A stretch of DNA of 64,000 nt from Spirochaetes bacterium GWB1_60_80 (GTDB taxonomy: Bacteria > Spirochaetota > Spirochaetia > Treponematales > UBA12059): positions 62,001-126,000 of the forward strand of contig MIAR01000046.1 of NCBI GenBank assembly GCA_001829185.1. Reading direction: 5' to 3'. Numbering within the stretch: the first letter of the stretch is position 1; each line of letters opens with the position of its first letter. The notes beneath the pieces were generated by a model, which did no database searches, was not told where the DNA came from, and saw only the letters and a program-made list of their open reading frames with translations. Of the stretch, positions 59,542 through 64,000 are shown in pieces. The position numbers and the translations under genes are program-made.

Positions 59542-60627
59542 TCAAGCCGGCGTGGCGGCAGCTCGGCTTAGGCCGAAGACTGGGCAGGAGCGGCCGTCCA
59601 AGCGGAAGGCACAGCCGTTCTTGCAGTGCCGGCACGGGTTCACGGCCTGTCCGGCCAGAGCCTTGTTGGCCCAGTCCGGATCGGCCAGCAAGCCCCGGCC
59701 GATGGCCACCAGGTCGGTTTGGCCGCCGGCCAGCAAGCGCTCGGCTTGGGCCGGTTGAACCAGCCCGTAGACGCAGGCTGTCGGCCGGCCAATTTGGCCA
59801 GCCCGACGTCGTTGGGCGTGCAGGGCGCACCCCAACCAGGTAATATAGTGCTCCGGGAAATCGGCCGGCGGTACGATCGACTCGACGCCGATACCGGTCG
59901 AAATGTTGAACCAGTCAACGCCGGCGGCCACTAGCCGGTCCAGCAGCCAGCCATCTTCGGCCAGGCTCGGGTCGTTGGCGCCAAAGCGGTAGCCGATGAT
60001 GAAATCTGGGCCAAGCGCCGCCCGGACCGCCTGGACGGTTTCCAGCGCCAGGCGACTCCGGCCGGCCAGGGTACCGCCGTAGCCATCGGTCCGGGCATTG
60101 CTGCGGCTGGCGGTAAACTGGTTGAGTAGATAGCCGTGGGCGCCGTGCACCTCAACGCCGTCCAGGCCAGCCGCTTGGGCTCGGAGGCTGGCCTGGACGA
60201 AGTCCTGCTTGACCCGTTCGATGTGTTCTGGTTCCATGGCCTGGATTGGCTTGTCGCCGTCGACAGACGAGGAAGCCGAATACAGCTTCGGGCCGATGGC
60301 CTTACTGCCGGCGTGAACCAATTGGACGAGGACAACGGCATTACCATCGTGGCAGGCGGTGGCGACGCGGGCAAACTGGTCGACCTGGTCGTCCGACCAC
60401 AGGCCAAGCTGGGAAACATGGAGGCGGCCTTCGCGGTTGATGGCGGTGGCCTCGACCACGATCAGGCCGACGCCGCCTCGGGCGCGCCGGCCATAATGCT
60501 CCGCCCGGTCGACCGTCTCAAAACCGTGGCCATCGCCCCAATTGAAGCAGACCATCGGCGGCATGACGATACGGTTACGCACCGTTTTCCGGTTGATGGT
60601 GATGGCTTGGCCGAGCAAGTTGGGCAT
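59542..60627 (-). CDS. NADH:flavin oxidoreductase, Old Yellow Enzyme family
   Basis: 361 residues. An FMN barrel enzyme that reduces activated double bonds or similar. The active-site histidine-containing loop GVEVHGAHGYLLNQFTASRS, the substrate arginine in NARTDGYGG and the FMN loop VAIGRGLLADPDW are present. The C-terminus has CRHCKNGCAFRLDGRSC, a cysteine cluster; it is short of the extended 4Fe-4S/FAD module of 2,4-dienoyl-CoA reductases. A good promoter lies 40 nt upstream, and GGGAGGG precedes the ATG. It forms an operon with the kinase gene. Confidence 0.9.
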   Translation of the reverse strand: MPNLLGQAITINRKTVRNRIVMPPMVCFNWGDGHGFETVDRAEHYGRRARGGVGLIVVEATAINREGRLHVSQLGLWSDDQVDQFARVATACHDGNAVVLVQLVHAGSKAIGPKLYSASSSVDGDKPIQAMEPEHIERVKQDFVQASLRAQAAGLDGVEVHGAHGYLLNQFTASRSNARTDGYGGTLAGRSRLALETVQAVRAALGPDFIIGYRFGANDPSLAEDGWLLDRLVAAGVDWFNISTGIGVESIVPPADFPEHYITWLGCALHAQRRRAGQIGRPTACVYGLVQPAQAERLLAGGQTDLVAIGRGLLADPDWANKALAGQAVNPCRHCKNGCAFRLDGRSCPVFGLSRAAATPA

Positions 60628-60665
60628 CGATCCCTCCCGGGTTCTGGCAGTAGTAGGACGACGCC

Positions 60666-60694
60666 AGTATAGCGCAGCCGCTGCCGGTCGGCAA
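60666..60694 (-). promoter_or_regulatory. promoter of the OYE-kinase operon
   Basis: TTGCCG, 17-bp spacer, TATACT on the minus strand. MITE copy 8 begins 6 bp beyond the -35 (its CTAG target starts 2 bp away). Confidence 0.75.
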
Positions 60695-60700
60695 GGCTAG

Positions 60701-60829
60701 CAGGGTGTTGAAAAACGCGGATGCGGCTTTTCAACACTTCAAAAGCCGGTACAATTACGTAGCATAGCGCAAGCTATGCGAGGAATTGTTAAGGTTGTTG
60801 AGAAAGCAACCGGCTTTTTCAACAACCTG
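60701..60829 (-). mobile_element. 129-bp MITE family 1, copy 8
   Basis: Reverse orientation, perfect CTAG duplications (60697-60700, 60830-60833). It lies between the divergent OYE operon and the ROK gene. One base differs inside (ACGTAGC against ACGCAGC). A start codon within it is in frame with the ROK gene through a 39-codon extension, but the native start is preferred. Confidence 0.93.
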
Positions 60830-60889
60830 CTAGACAATCAGCCAATCTTCCGGCTTGACGGAGCGCCGGATATTCGCCAAACTGGCAGC

Positions 60890-61933
60890 ATGAAGACAGC
60901 ACGCATCTTTTTAGGCACCGATTCCGGTGCCACCACCTCCAAGGTGGCGGCGGTACGGGAAGACGGCAGCGTCGTTTCGACCCGTCTCCTGCAGTATCCA
61001 ACCGACGCGCACCAAGGCTCCGCGGCCATCATCGCCGCCTGGCTGAGAAGCGCCGACCAGTACCTGGCCGCCAACCAGCTGCGTTGGGATCAGGTGGCGG
61101 GAGCGGCTTTGGCCATACCGGGTCCCTTCCTGAGCGCCGGCGTCCTGGGCCTAACCGCCAACCTGCCGGCTTCGCTGGACGGCTGGGACGTCGGCCACGA
61201 CTATGCCGCGGCCCTGTCGGCCAAGGCCGGCCACCCGGTCAGCCTAACGGTCGGCAATGACGGCAACTACGGCGGCGTCGGCGAGGCCTCGGCTGTCCAG
61301 AAATTGGCGCCCGGCGCCGTGCTGATGCTGGCCCCTGGCTCGGGCTTGGGCGCGGCCTTCATCGACAGCCAGGGACTGCCCCTCGACGGCGACACCTTCA
61401 CGGCCATGGAGGCCGGCCACATGCCCGCCCCGCTGCAGCTTTTGGGCATGCCGATCTTCAGCTGCGGTTGCGGCCGGCCCTGGGGCTGCGTCGAGGCCTA
61501 CACTACCATTTCCGGTCTGCCCCAGCTGCTGCGCGAATTCCTCAAACAGTATCCCAGCCATCCTCTGACCGCCTCTAGCCTGGGCGAAAAGGAAAAGGCC
61601 CTCAGCCTGCGCGGCCTGGCCCAGAAAGGCGACCCGCTGGCCCTGGCCATCTTCGACTTCCAGGCCAAGACCCTCGGTTATCATGTCGCCAGTCTGGTGC
61701 AGGCCTTCGATCCGACCTGGATTATCATCGGCGGCGGCCTGATGGACATCGAGAGCACCACTCCCGAGTTCCGGGAGCGCTATCTGGGCATCGTGCGCGA
61801 TACGGCCTTGCCGCTGTTTTGGCCGGGCCAGCGCGCCAGGGTGCGTTTCCAGGCCGCCAACCTGGGCGAACTGTCGCAGGCCATCGGCGCGGCCCAAGTG
61901 GCTAGGCTCACGGCTCAGGGCTCGAAACGATAG
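60890..61933 (+). CDS. ROK-family protein (sugar kinase-like)
   Basis: 347 residues. ASKHA-fold ROK protein: ATP-binding LGTDSGATTSKVAAV, IPGPFLSAGVLG, GNDGNYGGVGEAS with the catalytic Asp, and the zinc-binding FSCGCGRPWGCVEAY. The second phosphate loop, IIIGGGLMD, follows. There is no DNA-binding N-terminus, so it is a kinase for glucose or a similar hexose rather than a repressor. ATG 60890 starts at MKTARIFLG; a longer frame reaches into MITE copy 8. Its end overlaps the regulator gene on the other strand by 19 bp. Confidence 0.88.
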   Translation: MKTARIFLGTDSGATTSKVAAVREDGSVVSTRLLQYPTDAHQGSAAIIAAWLRSADQYLAANQLRWDQVAGAALAIPGPFLSAGVLGLTANLPASLDGWDVGHDYAAALSAKAGHPVSLTVGNDGNYGGVGEASAVQKLAPGAVLMLAPGSGLGAAFIDSQGLPLDGDTFTAMEAGHMPAPLQLLGMPIFSCGCGRPWGCVEAYTTISGLPQLLREFLKQYPSHPLTASSLGEKEKALSLRGLAQKGDPLALAIFDFQAKTLGYHVASLVQAFDPTWIIIGGGLMDIESTTPEFRERYLGIVRDTALPLFWPGQRARVRFQAANLGELSQAIGAAQVARLTAQGSKR

Positions 61934-62604
61934 CCAAAGCCCCGCACCGTGATGATATGCCGCGGATGGGCGGCATCATCCTCGATCTTCTGGCGCAGCG
62001 CCGAGATGTGCACGTCGATGGTTCGGCTGGCCGCGTCGGCGCCGTAACCCCAGACCTCGTCGAGCAAGCGGTCGCGCGATAAGGTCTTGCCGGAGTGTTC
62101 AAGCAAGTACAGGAGCAGGCGGTATTCCTGCGACGTCAGCGGCAGTACCGTATCGCCCCGTTTGGCCTCGGAACGTTCCGCGTCGATGCTGATGCCACCA
62201 AAGCCGCTCGGACTAGGCTGACCTTGACTCTGGCTGCGGCGCAGCAGCGCTTCGATGCGCGCCAGCAGCTCCAAAGAATCAAAAGGCTTGGCCAGGTAAT
62301 CGTCGGCGCCTAATTTAAGGCCGACGACGCGTTCCGGCGGCGTGGCCTTGGCCGTCAGCATCAGGATAGGCAAGCGGCAAGCCTTGGCGCGCAGGTCGCG
62401 CAGTAAGTCCAGGCCCGAGCGGCCCGGCAGCATAACGTCCAGCAGCATCAGGTCGAAGCCGGCGGCCGCCAGGCGACGTTCGGCCGCCGCCGCGTCGCCG
62501 GCGGCCTCTACCTCGTAGCCCTCGGCCCGCAACAGGTCTCCCAGGGTCAGAACCAAGCCAGGCTCATCCTCCACCAGCAGTAATCGCCGCCTATAATAGC
62601 TCAT
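61915..62604 (-). CDS. OmpR/PhoB-family response regulator
   Basis: 229 residues. A receiver (LLLVEDEPGL, LMLLDVMLPGRSGLDLL with the phosphoacceptor Asp, LAKPFD) joined to a winged-helix DNA-binding domain (LPLTSQEYRLLLYLLEHSG, DVHISALRQKIEDD, IITVRGFGYRFEP). It activates or represses genes when phosphorylated by the adjacent kinase. The ATG overlaps the kinase gene's stop (ATGA). The longer frame to 62823 would run inside the kinase gene and is not used. Confidence 0.95.
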   Translation of the reverse strand: MSYYRRRLLLVEDEPGLVLTLGDLLRAEGYEVEAAGDAAAAERRLAAAGFDLMLLDVMLPGRSGLDLLRDLRAKACRLPILMLTAKATPPERVVGLKLGADDYLAKPFDSLELLARIEALLRRSQSQGQPSPSGFGGISIDAERSEAKRGDTVLPLTSQEYRLLLYLLEHSGKTLSRDRLLDEVWGYGADAASRTIDVHISALRQKIEDDAAHPRHIITVRGFGYRFEP

Positions 62605-64000
62605 GGGTAGGCCTTGAAGGTCATCTCGAAGACGGTGCCGGCCGGGCCGGACGGCTGCAACCGGGCGTCGCCGCCGTGGATCCGGGCCACCCGGCGCACC
62701 AAGTACAACCCCACCCCGGTGCCCGGACAGTGCCGGCTGCTGGCGGCGGCGCCGCGGAAGAAGGGTTCGAACAGCCGACGCCGCTCGGCGCGTGGCACGC
62801 CGGGACCATGGTCGACGCAGCACAAGCGCGCCACATGCCGGCCGCCGGCCTGATACTCGGCCAATTCAAGCCGATAGGGCGGCGCGCCGTAGTTCAAGGC
62901 GTTGGATATCAGGCTATCGATGGCGCTTTCCAGCAACAGACTGGAACCGGCCACCAGCGGATCGCCCGTTTGGATCAGGGTCCAGTCGGCGGCTAGGCCA
63001 CGCTTCTGCAGCACCGCCTGGCAGGCGGCGCCTAGTCCGATCGGTTCGCCCGACGGCAGGTTGCGGGCCGACTGCAGCCCGGCGATGACCAAGAGCCGTT
63101 CCACCGAGGCGCCCAGGCGCTTAGCCTCGCCGGCCAAAACTTCGCCGTAGGCCGCGACCCGTTCGGCCGGCACGATGCCTTTAGCCAGGTTCTCGCCGGC
63201 CGAGCGGACCACGGCAATCGGCGTTTTCAGTTCGTGGCTGACGCTGGCGAAGAAGGCCCGCTCGCGTTCGGCCAGAGCCCGGGTGCGGTGCAGGGTCAGG
63301 AACAAGAGCACGCAAACCGCATAGAGGGACAGTAAGCCGGCCAGGGCCGCCAGGCTGTACCAGTTGGCCGTTCGGCGGGCCGCCTCGGCTATGGTTCGCC
63401 CTTCCTGGAACAAGGCCAGTTGCCAAAGGGCTTGTCCAGGTGGGGTATAAAAGCGATATTGTTCGATGTAATCAGGCTCAGTCGCTTGGGCCAGACCGGC
63501 CTGGTAATCCTGCAGGCTGCGCCGGCGTTGTTCGGGGCTGGCGCCGTTCGACCAGGCGCCAGCGTTAGCTAGCCGGCCGCCGGCCGCCTCTAGATCGCTG
63601 GGTGGCAGCAGACGGATAGCCGCCCCGCGATAGAGGCGGGCAATATCGAAGCGGGCAGGATCACGGAAGAGCGGGCGCATAAAATCGGCGTAACGCCGGG
63701 ACGACTTCAGCGTTGCCGCGCCGACCCGGGACGTTTCGGCGCTTTCGGACTGCAAGGCCAGCGCACTGGACGGGACGGCTTGGCTGGCCGGGGCGACAAA
63801 AGCCAGTTCGCCGTTGGGACGGTAGACAGCGGCCGCGAAGCCTGGAAAATCCGACTCCGAACCGAAGTACCGGGCCACCAGATTGGGCAGTACCTGTTCC
63901 AGGAAGACGGCTTCGTCAAAAAAAGCCACGAACAGGCGCAAACCCGGTCCATCGCCCGCAGGCGGACCGGATGCGGCCGGACGGGGATCGCCGAAAGGCA
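62601..64000 (-). CDS. sensor histidine kinase, 5' partial
   Basis: The frame is open to the window end, so the N-terminus is missing. What is seen is a periplasmic sensing segment, a membrane helix (YSLAALAGLLSLYAVCVLLF), then SVSHELKTPIAVVRSAGENL with the phosphoacceptor His. An ATPase domain follows with LISNALNYG, VDHGPGVPRAERRRLFEPF and GTGVGLYLVRRV. It is coupled to the OmpR-type regulator downstream, so the pair is a complete two-component system. The stimulus is unknown. Confidence 0.92.
   Translation of the reverse strand, partial: PFGDPRPAASGPPAGDGPGLRLFVAFFDEAVFLEQVLPNLVARYFGSESDFPGFAAAVYRPNGELAFVAPASQAVPSSALALQSESAETSRVGAATLKSSRRYADFMRPLFRDPARFDIARLYRGAAIRLLPPSDLEAAGGRLANAGAWSNGASPEQRRRSLQDYQAGLAQATEPDYIEQYRFYTPPGQALWQLALFQEGRTIAEAARRTANWYSLAALAGLLSLYAVCVLLFLTLHRTRALAERERAFFASVSHELKTPIAVVRSAGENLAKGIVPAERVAAYGEVLAGEAKRLGASVERLLVIAGLQSARNLPSGEPIGLGAACQAVLQKRGLAADWTLIQTGDPLVAGSSLLLESAIDSLISNALNYGAPPYRLELAEYQAGGRHVARLCCVDHGPGVPRAERRRLFEPFFRGAAASSRHCPGTGVGLYLVRRVARIHGGDARLQPSGPAGTVFEMTFKAYP

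Noticed and set aside
60776-60889. N-terminal extension of the ROK protein from an ATG inside MITE copy 8
   Set aside because: The same MRGIVKVVEKATGFF peptide appears by chance wherever the element is followed by an open frame (also at 9233, and on the minus strand at 13962 and 29857). The family start is at 60890.

Overview
The window looks like the chromosome of a GC-rich, anaerobic, probably free-living spirochaete. The assignment rests on several features: a tandem pair of DUF115 'motility accessory factor' glycosyltransferase-like genes; many small lipoproteins with spirochaete-style lipoboxes; a TGS-uridine kinase; a RarA/unknown-domain fusion; and a class III (oxygen-sensitive) ribonucleotide reductase with radical-SAM activase. 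The genus cannot be fixed from the sequence alone. No rRNA, tRNA, CRISPR array, transposase or phage gene was seen.

Layout. 1-6.5 kb: DUF115 pair, two unknown divergent genes, an outer-membrane barrel and a lipoprotein. 6.7-13.9 kb: RarA fusion, FolC, a diguanylate cyclase, and an SH3-lipoprotein/DUF445 pair. 14-19.9 kb: barrel protein coupled to a lipoprotein caspase, PC4-like ssDNA-binding protein, AsnRS, a D,D-carboxypeptidase and a hydrolase. 20-27.4 kb: two leftward units. nrdR, nrdD, a glycyl-radical-domain/redoxin gene and nrdG make and reduce deoxynucleotides without oxygen. Downstream, rrf2, nifS, nifU and a mutY-like gene form an Fe-S assembly operon with its own consensus promoter and candidate operator. 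27.7-32.5 kb: small coiled protein, rRNA methyltransferase-like gene, HAD phosphatase, phosphohexomutase and DnaQ-like exonuclease. 32.8-44.9 kb: one 12-kb gene for a 4011-residue Ig-repeat lipoprotein. 45-57.8 kb: lipoprotein, EttA, M28-like peptidase, TPR-GAF-GGDEF protein, TGS-uridine kinase, DUF1361, ThrRS, a solute-binding lipoprotein, a hydrolase and a CheY-like receiver. 58-64 kb: OYE-type oxidoreductase with histidine kinase, ROK protein, and an OmpR/kinase pair that runs off the end.

Two small non-autonomous transposable families punctuate the window. The first has eight near-identical 129-bp copies, each with 16-bp-class inverted ends and a perfect 4-bp YTAR duplication. Five of the eight sit exactly on a gene's stop codon, which the duplication restores. 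The second has two copies of 177 and 232 bp; one supplies the last codons of the RarA gene.

The most notable findings are the stop-codon-targeted elements, the split anaerobic RNR whose radical-bearing domain is fused to a CxxC redoxin through an AQPELL tandem repeat, a set of six genes whose -10 box lies 6-7 nt before the start codon (leaderless mRNAs), and an Fe-S-less MutY homologue inside the Fe-S operon.
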